A stretch of 64,000 bases of DNA. It comes from Chitinivorax sp. PXF-14. GTDB lineage: Bacteria; Pseudomonadota; Gammaproteobacteria; Burkholderiales; SCOH01. Position 1 is the stretch's first letter. Each line of letters begins with the position of its first letter. The notes below the pieces were generated by a model, which did no database searches, was not told where the DNA came from, and worked only from the letters and a program-made list of their open reading frames with translations. Location of the stretch: positions 248,001 to 312,000 of the forward strand of contig NZ_JBFNXJ010000002.1 in NCBI RefSeq assembly GCF_040812015.1, in the 5' to 3' direction. Below, piece by piece: positions 44,162-56,310 of the stretch. The translations under genes and the position numbers were made by a program.

Positions 44162-47100
44162 AGCGGATGGCGACGTTCGGTTCGCCGAGCCAACCCTTCA
44201 GGCCAGCCAGCAGGTCATCGTGCAGGGTGATGCGCCAGGCCTCGCCCAGCAGCAGCTCGCAGCGCGCCTCGCCGTTGTGGTAATCGACCGCCACCGGGCA
44301 GGCGCCATTCTTGTACGGCTCAAGCAGCGAGCGCAGCTTGGCCGAGTCGGATAGCCCGTTCATGCGCAGCGCCAGGCGCCGCGCGAACTGGCTGCGCGAT
44401 TCGGCCAGGTCATACAGCGCATCGGCGACGACACGCACGCCGCCGGTATAGTCGTCGTGGCGCACGCTGGCCTTGACGACCACCAGCGCGTCTTCCTTGA
44501 TCTTGCCACGGCACTGGTCGAACAGTTCGCCGAATACCGAGGCCTCGACCTGGCCGGTGCCGTCATCGAGCTTCACGAAGGCCATGCGGCCGCGCTGCGT
44601 CTGCTTGACGCGCACCTCGAGCACCACGCCGGCCAGCGTCTGCAGCTCCTTCGACGGCGCCAGCGAGCTGAGCTTCTGCTTGACGAAGGTCCTCACCTCG
44701 GGCGCATAGCCGTCGAACGGGTGGCCGGACAGGTAGTAGCCAATCGCCAGCTTTTCTTCCTGCAGCCGCTTGATCGTGTCCCAGCGTGCGCAATCGACCA
44801 TCTCGACGCCCGGCGCATCGTCTTCGAGCATGTCGAACAGCCCGCCCTGGTTGGCGTTGCTGTTGATCTGCTCGGCCTGGTCCATCGCCAGCTGCACATT
44901 GGCCATGAGCTTGGCGCGGTGGTCGTCGACGCTGTCGAAGGCACCACCACGGATCAGCGCCTCGATCACGCGCTTGTTGACGAGCCGCTTGTCGGTGCGC
45001 TTGCAGAAATCGAACAGGTCCTCGAACGGGCCGCCCGCCTCGCGCACCGCGACGATATGGTCGACCGCCTGCTCGCCGGTGCCCTTGATCGCCCCCAGCG
45101 CATAGCGGATCTCGCGGCGCGACACGGGCACGAAGCGGTAGAAGCTCTCGTTGACATCGGGCGCCAGGATGACGAGATTGTTCTTTCTGTCACGGCAGTC
45201 TTCGTAGAACACGCGCAACTGGTCGGTGTTGTCCAGTTCGGACGACATCGTCGCGGCCATGAAGGCAGCCGTGTGGTGCGCCTTGAGCCAGGCTGTCTGG
45301 TAGGCCACCACCGCGTAGGCCGCCGTGTGCGACTTGTTGAAGCCGTACTCGGCAAACTTGGTCATCAGGTCGAACAGCTGTTCGGCCAGCGCCGGATCGT
45401 AGCCCTTCTCCTTCGCGCCGTCGGCAATCGTGGCGCGGTGCTTGGCCATCTCCTCGGGCTTCTTCTTGCCCATCGCCCGTCGCAGCATGTCGGCGCCACC
45501 GAGCGTGTAGCCGCCGATGATCTGCGAGATCTGCATCACCTGTTCCTGGTATACGATCACGCCGTAGGTCGGCTCCAGGCACTTGGTCAGGTCCGGGTGG
45601 AAATAGTCGATCGCCTGCTTGCCGGCCTTGCGCAGGATGAAGTCGTCCACCATGCCCGAGCCGAGCGGGCCGGGGCGATACAGCGCCAGCACCGCGATGA
45701 TGTCTTCGAAGCGGTCGGGCTTGAGCTTTTCCAGCAGCTTCTTCATGCCCTGCGATTCAAGCTGGAACACGGCGGTGGTGTTCGCATCCTTGAGCACCTT
45801 GTAGGCGGCCGGGTCGTCGAAGCTCAGCAGGTTCAGGTCGGTGGTGAAGCTCGGGTCGAGCTTCTTGATGTAGCGCACCGCGAGGTCGATGATCGTCAGG
45901 TTGCGCAGGCCCAGGAAGTCGAATTTCACCAGCCCGACCTGCTCCACGTCGTCCTTGTCGAACTGCGACACCGGGCTCGCATCGTCACCGTAGGCCTGGT
46001 ACAGCGGACAGAAGTCGGTGAGCTTGCCCGGCGCGATCAGCACGCCGCCGGCGTGCATGCCGACGTTGCGCGTCATGCCTTCGAGCTTCTTGGCGAGCTC
46101 CCACAACTCCTGGATTTCTTCTTCGTTTTCGAGCCGCTCCTTCAGCTGCGGCTCCATCTCCACCGCATCGTCGAGCGAGTACTGCTTGCCCGGCGCGGCC
46201 GGGATCAGCTTCGAGATGCCGTCGACAAAGCCGTAGGACAGGTCCAGCACGCGGCCGACGTCACGCACCACCGCCTTCGCCGCCATGGTGCCGAAGGTGG
46301 CGATCTGCGACACCGCATCGACGCCGTAGTGCTCGCGCACGTACTCGATGACACGCCAGCGGTTGTCCTGGCAGAAGTCGATGTCGAAGTCGGGCATCGA
46401 TACCCGCTCCGGGTTCAAAAAGCGTTCGAACAGCAGTGCGTAGGCCAGCGGGTCGATGTCGGTGATGCCGAGCGAGTACGCCACCAGCGAGCCGGCGCCC
46501 GAGCCCCGGCCTGGGCCGACCGGGCAGCCGTTGTGCTTGGCCCAGTTGATGAAGTCCGCAACGATCAGGAAGTAGCCCGGGAAGCCCATCTGGACAATGG
46601 TATCGGTCTCGAACTTGAGGCGATCGACGTAGATCGGCATCTTCTCGGCGCGCAATGCCTCGTCCGGGTACAGCTCCTGCATGCGGAGCTCGAGGCCCTC
46701 CTTGGCGCGCTGCACGAGGTAGTCGTCGAGCGACATGCCATCCGGCGTCGGGAACAGCGGCAGGAAGTTCTTGCCGAGCTGCACCGTCAGGTTGCAGCGC
46801 TTGGCGATCTCGACGGTATTTTCGAGCGCCTCGGGAATGTCGGCGAACAGCGCGACCATCTCCTCGCGCGACTTGAAATACTGCTCGTCGCTATACAGCT
46901 TGGGCCGGCGCTTGTCGGCCAGCACATAGCCTTCGGCGATGCACACGCGCGCCTCGTGCGCCTTGAAGTCGTCGCGCTCCATGAACTGGATCGGATGCGT
47001 CGCCACCACCGGCAGGTCGAGCTCGGTGGCGAGATGCAGGCTGCCCTGCACGCATTGCTCGACGCCGGGCAGGTTGATGCGCTGCAACTCGAGGTAATAG

Positions 47101-47597
47101 GCATCGGGGAACTGCGCCGCCCACCACTGCGCATGCGCGCGTGCCTGGGCCTCATTGCCGGCCAGCAGCGACTGGCCCACATCGCCGAGATGCGCGCCGG
47201 ACAAGGCGATCACGTCCGAGTTGTCGCCAGCCGCGAGCCATTCGCGCTTGATCTCGGCGCGCTCGCGATACTGATTGGTACGGAACGCCAGCGTCAGCAG
47301 CTCGCACAGACGGCCGTAGCCAGCGCGGTTCTTGCAGATCAGCAGCACGCGGCTCGGCTTGTCGCGGTCGACCTCGTTCTCGATCCACACATCGACCCCT
47401 GCCACGGGCTTGATGCCCGCGCCGCGGCAAGCCTTGTAGAACTTGACCATGCCGAACATATTGGACAGGTCCGAAATGCCGAGTGCCGGCATCTGGTCAG
47501 CCTTGGCGCGATCGACGGCTTCGTCGATGCGGACAATGCCGTCGGTGATCGAGTATTCGGAATGGACGCGGAGGTGGATGAAGTCAGGGGCAGTCAT
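44154..47597 (-). CDS. dnaE: DNA polymerase III alpha subunit
   Basis: A 1147-residue replicative polymerase. It begins MTAPDFIHLRVHSEYSITDG, with an N-terminal PHP domain. The palm motif PDFDIDFCQDNRW holds the catalytic aspartates Asp403 and Asp405, matching positions 401 and 403 of E. coli DnaE, and the upstream GRGSGAGSLVAYSLGITDI is the family signature. The C-terminal OB-fold includes MAFVKLDDGTGQVEASVFGE. The ATG at 47597 is chosen over an upstream codon that would add 19 non-conserved residues. Two further genes overlap its 3' end in series. Confidence 0.97.
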   Translation of the reverse strand: MTAPDFIHLRVHSEYSITDGIVRIDEAVDRAKADQMPALGISDLSNMFGMVKFYKACRGAGIKPVAGVDVWIENEVDRDKPSRVLLICKNRAGYGRLCELLTLAFRTNQYRERAEIKREWLAAGDNSDVIALSGAHLGDVGQSLLAGNEAQARAHAQWWAAQFPDAYYLELQRINLPGVEQCVQGSLHLATELDLPVVATHPIQFMERDDFKAHEARVCIAEGYVLADKRRPKLYSDEQYFKSREEMVALFADIPEALENTVEIAKRCNLTVQLGKNFLPLFPTPDGMSLDDYLVQRAKEGLELRMQELYPDEALRAEKMPIYVDRLKFETDTIVQMGFPGYFLIVADFINWAKHNGCPVGPGRGSGAGSLVAYSLGITDIDPLAYALLFERFLNPERVSMPDFDIDFCQDNRWRVIEYVREHYGVDAVSQIATFGTMAAKAVVRDVGRVLDLSYGFVDGISKLIPAAPGKQYSLDDAVEMEPQLKERLENEEEIQELWELAKKLEGMTRNVGMHAGGVLIAPGKLTDFCPLYQAYGDDASPVSQFDKDDVEQVGLVKFDFLGLRNLTIIDLAVRYIKKLDPSFTTDLNLLSFDDPAAYKVLKDANTTAVFQLESQGMKKLLEKLKPDRFEDIIAVLALYRPGPLGSGMVDDFILRKAGKQAIDYFHPDLTKCLEPTYGVIVYQEQVMQISQIIGGYTLGGADMLRRAMGKKKPEEMAKHRATIADGAKEKGYDPALAEQLFDLMTKFAEYGFNKSHTAAYAVVAYQTAWLKAHHTAAFMAATMSSELDNTDQLRVFYEDCRDRKNNLVILAPDVNESFYRFVPVSRREIRYALGAIKGTGEQAVDHIVAVREAGGPFEDLFDFCKRTDKRLVNKRVIEALIRGGAFDSVDDHRAKLMANVQLAMDQAEQINSNANQGGLFDMLEDDAPGVEMVDCARWDTIKRLQEEKLAIGYYLSGHPFDGYAPEVRTFVKQKLSSLAPSKELQTLAGVVLEVRVKQTQRGRMAFVKLDDGTGQVEASVFGELFDQCRGKIKEDALVVVKASVRHDDYTGGVRVVADALYDLAESRSQFARRLALRMNGLSDSAKLRSLLEPYKNGACPVAVDYHNGEARCELLLGEAWRITLHDDLLAGLKGWLGEPNVAIRYG

Positions 47598-47708
47598 CCG
47601 CGCATTGTACCGCAGCCGGCCTTGCTCCCGAGAGGCCAAAACGTCGCCCGGCAACGGCTGGCTACCGGGCGCTTATACTGGAAATACTCTCATTCAAATA
47701 AATGCAGC

Positions 47709-48527
47709 ATGACCCCGCTCGCGCAGCGTCTATCCCGTCGCCTACACAACCTGCTACAAGCGCTGCTGTGCCTGATGCTTTTGCTAGGCGCCCAGCCGGC
47801 CCCGGCGCAGCCGCTCAGGCTCTGCGCGCCCGACTGGGAAGCATGGCCCGTGGCATATAACGGGATGCGCAACGGCGCCGCCGTCGAACTACTCAGGCGG
47901 GCCGCGAGCCTGGCTGGATCGGACATCGACATGCAGGCACTGCCCACCAAGCGCTGCCAGCAAATGGTGCAGCAAGGCAGATTATCAGGCTTGCTGGTTG
48001 CCGACACGCCCATCGCCCAACGGCTGTTTGCCCTACCGCTCGCGCCCAACGGCAGGCCCGATCCGCAAGCGCAAGTCGCCACGCTGGCGGTGTTTGCGTT
48101 TCGCGTGCGCACGACAAATTTCGGCTGGGACGGACGTCGTTTCACCGGCTCGCCGCACATCGGCATCAACCGTTCAAGCCTGATCCTGAAAGGGCTGCTG
48201 GATGCCCAGCACCTCGACTACGACGAGAATAGCGATACGCCGTCACAACTGCTGCTGAAGCTGCTGGCAGGTCGCCTGGACCTGATACTGGCCCCGCGGG
48301 AAGTGATCGACACCTCCCTCACCGTCACATTCCCCGGCAACAAGGCTATCGAGCAGCTGCCTCTCCCCGTTGTGCAGATCAACTTCCACCTGGGCTTCTC
48401 TCCCGCCTACTACCAGGCACACCGTCAGCAGGCCAATGCCATGTGGCGGGCACTGATCGTGCTGAACCGGCTGAATACCTTCAGCAAGCTGCTGGAATCG
48501 GAAAAGCAGCATCAAACCAATCAATGA
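47709..48527 (+). CDS. Periplasmic substrate-binding protein, SBP_bac_3-like
   Basis: A 272-residue secreted protein: signal peptide (about 1-33, LLCLMLLLGAQPAPAQ) and a mature domain like amino-acid-type periplasmic binding proteins (PLRLCAPDWEAWPVAYNG, then GAAVELLRRAA). No transporter genes are adjacent, so it may serve as a sensor or orphan ligand-binding protein. It has two cysteines (LRLCAP, TKRCQQ) that could form a disulfide. It is divergent from dnaE. Confidence 0.75.
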   Translation: MTPLAQRLSRRLHNLLQALLCLMLLLGAQPAPAQPLRLCAPDWEAWPVAYNGMRNGAAVELLRRAASLAGSDIDMQALPTKRCQQMVQQGRLSGLLVADTPIAQRLFALPLAPNGRPDPQAQVATLAVFAFRVRTTNFGWDGRRFTGSPHIGINRSSLILKGLLDAQHLDYDENSDTPSQLLLKLLAGRLDLILAPREVIDTSLTVTFPGNKAIEQLPLPVVQINFHLGFSPAYYQAHRQQANAMWRALIVLNRLNTFSKLLESEKQHQTNQ

Positions 48528-48626
48528 ATTTCATTTGATTACAAAAAACAATCAAATACGATAGTGCAAATATTCTAACATTCGTAATAATATATTATCT
48601 GAACGTAACCCTCAGAGGGTGGCATC

Positions 48627-49751
48627 ATGAACCATGCACTGCGCCGTTTGCGACAGGACCAGATCGATGTCGGCACCCCGCTGGAGTTCGATGTATACGA
48701 CGAGCAGCGCAATCTGCTGTTGCGCAAGGGGCAGGTGATCTGCAGCGAGAAGCAGCGCGATACCCTGCTCGAACGCGGCGTGTTCGCCGACCCGCAACAT
48801 CTCGACGACAAGCCCGCCGCCGCCGGCCCGATCAACCCGTTCTGGCTGTGGAACAACCTCGAGCGGCAGCTCGCCAGGCTGTTGAAGGAAATCGCCGTAC
48901 AAACGGAAGGCGTCGACTACAGCGACGCCCTGCTCGGCATTGTCAGCCTGCTGCAGACGCTGTGCGACAAGGACCCCGATGCCGGTCTCGCCTGCCTGAC
49001 CATCCAGGATGCTCAGGAATACCCGATACGGCACTCGCTGGAAAGCGCCATCCTCGTCGAAATGCTCGGCCGCCGCCTCAATTGGGATGCCGCCGAGCGC
49101 CGCACCGCCACTGTCGCCGCGCTGACGATGAACGTCAGCATCCTCGAACTGCAGGCCCGCTTGTGCGTGCAGAAGTCACCGCTGACGGAAGAACAGCGCC
49201 GGGACATTCACAGTCATCCGGCACGCTCGGTCGCGCTACTGCAGGCGGCCGGCGTCAACAACCGCGCCTGGCTCGATGCCGTGCTCGCCCACCATGAAAC
49301 GCCGGACGGCCGTGGCTACCCAGGCGCGCTGACCGATGTCGCGCCGGCCGCGCTGTTGATCCACACCGCCGACGTGTTCTCCGCCAAGCTCTCGGAACGC
49401 GCCACGCGGCGCGCACTGGCGCCCAACAAGGCATTGAAGATGATGCTCGAATCGGCCCAGCCGTTCGAGCGCGAGCTGATCAGCGTACTGATCAAGGAAG
49501 TCGGCATCTTTCCACCCGGCACGCTGGTCAAACTCGGCTCGGGCGAGCTCGGCATCGTGCTCAAGCGCGGCAAGCTGGCCAATACGCCGACGGTGGCGGC
49601 CCTCGTCAACCCGCAGGGCATCCCCTACGCACAGCCGCTACGGCGCGAGACCAGCAAGCAGGAGCACCAGATCGTCTCGCAGGTGCCGCAGGAAAAAGTC
49701 CTGGTGCGGCTCAATCCGAGCCTCTTGTGGGGTTATCAGGACGCGGCCTGA
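48627..49751 (+). CDS. HD-GYP-type protein with degenerate HD motif
   Basis: A 374-residue protein. An N-terminal module (about 10-55; GTPLEFDVYDEQRNLLLRKG) is followed by an HD-GYP domain. His136, HSHP (195-198), HHETPDGRGYP (222-232) and Asp249 are kept, but the central His-Asp pair is replaced by Met168-Asn169 in AALTMNVSILE, where active enzymes have HDIGK. HD-GYP proteins normally hydrolyse cyclic di-GMP with metals held by that pair, so this one probably cannot. It may act as a c-di-GMP binder or a protein scaffold. The 3' ends of this gene and the AI-2E transporter gene overlap by 16 bases. Confidence 0.85.
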   Translation: MNHALRRLRQDQIDVGTPLEFDVYDEQRNLLLRKGQVICSEKQRDTLLERGVFADPQHLDDKPAAAGPINPFWLWNNLERQLARLLKEIAVQTEGVDYSDALLGIVSLLQTLCDKDPDAGLACLTIQDAQEYPIRHSLESAILVEMLGRRLNWDAAERRTATVAALTMNVSILELQARLCVQKSPLTEEQRRDIHSHPARSVALLQAAGVNNRAWLDAVLAHHETPDGRGYPGALTDVAPAALLIHTADVFSAKLSERATRRALAPNKALKMMLESAQPFERELISVLIKEVGIFPPGTLVKLGSGELGIVLKRGKLANTPTVAALVNPQGIPYAQPLRRETSKQEHQIVSQVPQEKVLVRLNPSLLWGYQDAA

Positions 49752-50770
49752 GCCGGCTGGTCCCAGCGTTTCCACTCGTCCTTGAACCAGGCATAGAACA
49801 CCGGCGCCGCGACGACGCCGACAGGCCCGAACACGCGCTCCATCAGCAGCATCACCAGCAGGATTTCCCACGCCTTGGCCTTGATCTCGCCGCCAACGAT
49901 GCGCGCGTTGAGGAAGTACTCGAACTTGTGGATCACGATCAGGTAGCCCAGCGCCCCGATGGCCGCGCCGAACGAATGGTGCAGGCTGAGCAGGAAAATC
50001 ACCGCGTTCGAGATCAGGTTGCCGATCACCGGCAGCAGGCCGCAGATGAAGGTCACCACGATCATGGTCTTGACGAAGGGCAGGTGCACGTCGAGCAGCG
50101 GCAGCGCCACCGCCAGGTAGATGCTGGTGAACACGGTGTTGATCGCCGAAATCTTCACCTGGGCCGCCACCACGCGCGCAAACGCCATGCGCAAGGCGCT
50201 CACCTGCACCATCAGACGGTTGGTGATCGGCCCGAGTGAGGTCATCTCGAGCATGTCGGCGAACGCGATCATGGCACCGAGCAGCATGCCCACCAGGGCA
50301 TAACCGAAGGTCTTCAACGCCCCCAGGCCTATCGTGCCGACCGTTGCCGCGTGGGTGCGCAGCCATTTGCCCGCCTCGGTCAGCAACTCGCTGCGCGGCG
50401 GCAGATATTCGAGCAGCCCGGCCGGCAACCAGGTACGCGTCGATTCGACCGCATCCGCCATCTGCGACATGATGGCCTCGAGCGCGCCATGCGGCTTGAG
50501 GAAGAACACCACGCCCATGACCGCCCCGGTCAGCAGCGCCACGACCAGGATGGCGATGACCGCGACCGCCAGCCACTTGGCACGGCCAAATGTCCCCACA
50601 TGGCGCAACAGCCGCTGCGACAGCGACAGCACCAGCCAGAACGTGAGCAGGCCGGTGAACAGCGGGACGATCAGGCCGCCATGGACCGTCAGCAGGTAGC
50701 ACAGCGCCGCGATCACGAATGTGGCAAAGCGGTGGTTTGTTTCGGAGACGCTGAGCAGGCGATCGAGCAT
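49736..50770 (-). CDS. AI-2E family transporter
   Basis: A 344-residue multi-pass inner-membrane protein of the AI-2E/TqsA-PerM family, with about eight hydrophobic segments. The C-terminal half has the family pattern VVTFICGLLPVIGNLISNAV and IGALGYLIVIHKFEYFLNARIVG-type motifs. Family members export small molecules or ions; the substrate is not predictable. The ATG at 50770 is the first with a normal codon; an in-frame TTG at 50785 is possible. It is convergent with and overlaps the HD-GYP gene. Confidence 0.86.
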   Translation of the reverse strand: MLDRLLSVSETNHRFATFVIAALCYLLTVHGGLIVPLFTGLLTFWLVLSLSQRLLRHVGTFGRAKWLAVAVIAILVVALLTGAVMGVVFFLKPHGALEAIMSQMADAVESTRTWLPAGLLEYLPPRSELLTEAGKWLRTHAATVGTIGLGALKTFGYALVGMLLGAMIAFADMLEMTSLGPITNRLMVQVSALRMAFARVVAAQVKISAINTVFTSIYLAVALPLLDVHLPFVKTMIVVTFICGLLPVIGNLISNAVIFLLSLHHSFGAAIGALGYLIVIHKFEYFLNARIVGGEIKAKAWEILLVMLLMERVFGPVGVVAAPVFYAWFKDEWKRWDQPAQAAS

Positions 50771-50875
50771 GGCATCGGTAAGCAAGGAAGACGCCGCATC
50801 TTACCCTAAAACACCGCCCCGGCAGCGCCTGCTCATTGCCTTCGAACGCATGCTCGGCGATAATCCGCGCAGTCA

Positions 50876-51092
50876 TGCAGGAGAGCGCGGGAGGCCGGCA
50901 ACAGGCCCACGCCCGCCGCCGAAGGCGCAATTTCACCCGGAATCGCTCAGGCAACAGGACTGCATGCCGTCAGGGCCGCCTACGTATATACGGCGTCCCG
51001 TCTACTCTGGAGAGCGGCGCCTGGCGCGCCCACCGAAGGGGCTAACGGCCAAATCCGGCCGGAAAATCTCAGGTTGCAGGACAGAGGGGTGA
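50876..51092 (+). promoter_or_regulatory. Tandem glycine riboswitch (two aptamers)
   Basis: Two successive aptamers of the glycine riboswitch type. The first (about 50876-50970) has GGAGAGCGCGGGAGG..., CGCCGCCGAAGGCGCAA and AATCGCTCAGGCAACAGGACTGC; the second (about 51003-51092) has CTCTGGAGAGCGGC, CGCCCACCGAAGGGGCTAA and AATCTCAGGTTGCAGGACAGAG. CCGAAGG and CTCAGG...AGGACAG are the hallmark conserved cores. It precedes gcvT by about 50 bases and should turn the glycine cleavage operon on when glycine is plentiful. Confidence 0.94.
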
Positions 51093-51104
51093 GTCTACAT
51101 TTAA

Positions 51105-51117
51105 GGGGTATTGCCCC
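51105..51117 (+). promoter_or_regulatory. Candidate expression-platform hairpin
   Basis: GGGG-TATTG-CCCC (51105-51117), 13 bases after the second aptamer and about 10 before the gcvT ribosome site AAAGGA. It has no U-tract, so translational control of gcvT is likelier than termination. Confidence 0.45.
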
Positions 51118-51141
51118 CGGCACGTCAAAGGACTCATCCGC

Positions 51142-52230
51142 ATGAGCAACGCTCCGCAACGCACCCCGCTATTCCAAAGCCACGTCGACTGTGGCGCCAA
51201 GATGGTCGATTTCGCAGGCTGGGAGATGCCGATTCATTACGGCTCCCAACTCAAGGAACACGACATCGTCCGCACCGATGCCGGCATGTTCGACGTCTCG
51301 CACATGACCGTGGTCGACGTCACCGGCGCGGGCGCCCAGGCCTATCTGCAGCGCTTGATCGCCAATGATGTCGCCAAGCTCGGCTACCTCGGCAAGGCAC
51401 TGTACTCCGGCATGCTCAACGAGCAAGGCGGCGTGATCGACGACCTGATCGTCTACCTCACCGACTGGGGCTACCGCGTCGTCGTCAACGCCGCCACACG
51501 CGACAAGGACCTGGCCTGGATGGAAAAGCAGACCGCCGGTTTCGACGTCAAGCTGACCGAGCGCGCCGAGCTCGCCATGGTCGCCGTGCAAGGCCCCAAC
51601 GCGATCGCCAAGTCCTGCCAGGCATTTGCCGACAAGGCCGAGCTGATCCGCTCGCTCAAGGTATTCCAGGGCCTGCCGTCCGGCAGCTGGTTCATCGCCC
51701 GCACCGGCTACACCGGTGAAGACGGCCTCGAGATCATGGTGCCGGCCACCGAGGTAGCGACATTCTGGCAGGCGCTGCTCGCCGCTGGCGTCGCCCCGGC
51801 GGGCCTGGGCGCGCGCGACACGCTGCGCCTCGAAGCCGGCATGAATCTCTACGGCCATGAGATGGACGAATCGATCTCCCCGCTCGAAGCCGGCATGGGC
51901 TGGACCCTCGTCTGGGAGCCGGCAAGCCGCGACTTCACCGGCCGCAAGGCGCTGGAGGCGCAGAAGGCCGCCGGCGTGAAGATGAAGCAGGTCGGCCTGG
52001 TGCTCGAAGGCCGTGGCGTGATGCGCGACGGCATGAAGGTCGTGGCCGGCGGCGGTGAAGGCATCACCACCAGCGGCACCTACTCCCCATCGCTGAAAAC
52101 CTCGATCGCCATCGCGCGCGTCCCGGCGGCGACCGGCGCGACGGCACAGGTCGAGATCCGCGGCACGCTGACCGAGGTGCGCGTGGTCAAGATGCCGTTC
52201 GTGCGCAACGGCAAGAAAGTATTCGAATAA
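51142..52230 (+). CDS. gcvT: Glycine cleavage system T protein (aminomethyltransferase)
   Basis: A 362-residue tetrahydrofolate-dependent aminomethyltransferase, releasing ammonia from the H-protein-bound aminomethyl group. Signatures are [32 protein letters not shown] and [15 protein letters not shown], followed by [20 protein letters not shown]. The length and these motifs are standard. It is preceded by the tandem glycine riboswitch and followed by gcvH at 55 bases. The ATG has AAAGGA upstream. Confidence 0.97.
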   Translation: MSNAPQRTPLFQSHVDCGAKMVDFAGWEMPIHYGSQLKEHDIVRTDAGMFDVSHMTVVDVTGAGAQAYLQRLIANDVAKLGYLGKALYSGMLNEQGGVIDDLIVYLTDWGYRVVVNAATRDKDLAWMEKQTAGFDVKLTERAELAMVAVQGPNAIAKSCQAFADKAELIRSLKVFQGLPSGSWFIARTGYTGEDGLEIMVPATEVATFWQALLAAGVAPAGLGARDTLRLEAGMNLYGHEMDESISPLEAGMGWTLVWEPASRDFTGRKALEAQKAAGVKMKQVGLVLEGRGVMRDGMKVVAGGGEGITTSGTYSPSLKTSIAIARVPAATGATAQVEIRGTLTEVRVVKMPFVRNGKKVFE

Positions 52231-52285
52231 CCCATCATGCCGGGCCTCTCTGCCCGCCCCTACTACTGGATATAAGGAACCCACA

Positions 52286-52672
52286 ATGAGCAACATCCCC
52301 GCTGAGCTGAAATACGTCGACACCCACGAATGGCTGCGCCTGGAGGCAGACGGCACCGTTACCGTCGGCATTACCGACCACGCCCAGGAGCTGCTGGGCG
52401 ACGTGGTCTTCGTCGAGCTGCCGGCCGTGGGCAAGGTGCTGGACAAGAATGCCGAAGCCGGCGTGGTCGAATCGGTCAAGGCGGCATCGGATGTCTACTG
52501 CCCGATCGCCGGCGAAATCGTGGCTGTCAACAGCGCGCTGGAAGGCAGCCCCGAGCTCGCCAACAGCGACCCGTACGGCGAGGCCTGGTTCTTCCGCATG
52601 AAGCCGACAAATGCCGCCGACCTCGACGGCTGCCTCGACGCCGCCGGCTATGCCGCACTGATCGGCGCGTAA
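52286..52672 (+). CDS. gcvH: Glycine cleavage system H protein
   Basis: A 128-residue lipoyl carrier protein that shuttles the aminomethyl group between P, T and L proteins. The lipoylated Lys is Lys65 in [11 protein letters not shown]. It begins [20 protein letters not shown] and carries the [19 protein letters not shown] signature. AAGGAAC precedes the ATG. A strong hairpin lies between it and gcvP. Confidence 0.97.
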   Translation: MSNIPAELKYVDTHEWLRLEADGTVTVGITDHAQELLGDVVFVELPAVGKVLDKNAEAGVVESVKAASDVYCPIAGEIVAVNSALEGSPELANSDPYGEAWFFRMKPTNAADLDGCLDAAGYAALIGA

Positions 52673-52688
52673 TACCTCGTATCAAAAA

Positions 52689-52719
52689 GGCATCAGCCCC
52701 AGCACGCGGGGCTGATGCC
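52689..52719 (+). terminator. Hairpin between gcvH and gcvP
   Basis: GGCATCAGCCCC (52689-52700) pairs perfectly with GGGGCTGATGCC (52708-52719) over a seven-base loop. It is followed only by ATTTCT, a short T-rich stretch. It could be a partial terminator that lowers gcvP expression relative to gcvTH, or an RNA-stabilising element. Confidence 0.7.
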
Positions 52720-52766
52720 ATTTCTGCTCGTGGCCATGCTGCCGGCCAAGCGATTTAGGATTCCCC

Positions 52767-55634
<2,868 letters not shown>

Positions 55635-55635
55635 A

Positions 55636-55669
55636 ACGAAACGGGGCCGAGCGGCCCCGTTTTGTTTCG
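55636..55669 (+). terminator. Rho-independent terminator after gcvP
   Basis: ACGGGGCC/GGCCCCGT with a four-base loop, A-rich before and TTTTGTTT after, two bases beyond the gcvP stop. Confidence 0.9.
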
Positions 55670-55785
55670 TGCACAATAGTCCATGACAACGGCGAGCCAA
55701 CCGTGCCACTCGCCCGACGCCGGCGCCACTGCGGCCAGTCCGCACGGCCCACCCGGCTCTGCATACCGTTCACTGGAGAAACATC

Positions 55786-56310
55786 ATGTCCGTCTTTCTC
55801 GTGCTGACCGTCATCGGCGATGACAAGCCCGGCCTGGTCGAGCAGCTGTCCACGACGATCAGCCGCCATCAGGGCAACTGGCTCGAATCGTCGATGTCGC
55901 ACCTGGCCGGCAAATTCGCCGGTATCCTCAAGGTCAGCGTGCCCTCGGCACAGGCCGATGCGCTCAAGGCCGCGCTCGGCAACCTGTCGCAACTCAAGGT
56001 GATCGCCGAGACCTCGATCGACACGCCGCCACGCCGCTACAACCGCCGCCTCACGCTGAATCTCGTCGGCCACGACCGCATCGGCATCGTGCGCGAGGTG
56101 TCGCAGGTGCTCGCCAAGCATTCGGTCAACGTCGAGAAGCTGTCGACCTTCACCTCGAGCGCACCGATGTCGGCCGAGCCGCTGTTCCATGCCCAGGCCG
56201 AGCTGCAGGCAACACCCGATCTCGACGCCGCAGCGCTGAAGTCGGATCTCGAACAGCTGTCGAACGACCTGATCGTCGACATCGCCCTGGACGAGATCGT
56301 CGCCGTTTGA
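55786..56310 (+). CDS. GcvR-like double ACT-domain protein
   Basis: A 174-residue protein with two ACT-type domains (about 1-75 and 88-170), starting MSVFLVLTVIGDDKPGLVEQLS. The second has the same pattern, NLVGHDRIGIVREVSQVLA. This is the architecture of GcvR, the glycine cleavage repressor partner, which binds glycine and the GcvA activator in enterobacteria. Its place behind gcvP fits, but no gcvA is seen. GGAGAAAC precedes the ATG. An alpha/beta hydrolase gene overlaps its stop by one base. Confidence 0.85.
   Translation: MSVFLVLTVIGDDKPGLVEQLSTTISRHQGNWLESSMSHLAGKFAGILKVSVPSAQADALKAALGNLSQLKVIAETSIDTPPRRYNRRLTLNLVGHDRIGIVREVSQVLAKHSVNVEKLSTFTSSAPMSAEPLFHAQAELQATPDLDAAALKSDLEQLSNDLIVDIALDEIVAV

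Noticed and set aside
44457-47708. Frame open for about 1080 codons antisense to dnaE, joining the binding-protein gene
   Set aside because: Only the last 272 codons from the ATG at 47709 look like protein (signal peptide, binding fold). The rest is a shadow of dnaE.
50721-51092. Open frames over the region before gcvT
   Set aside because: They coincide with the glycine riboswitch aptamers, whose conserved cores explain the sequence.
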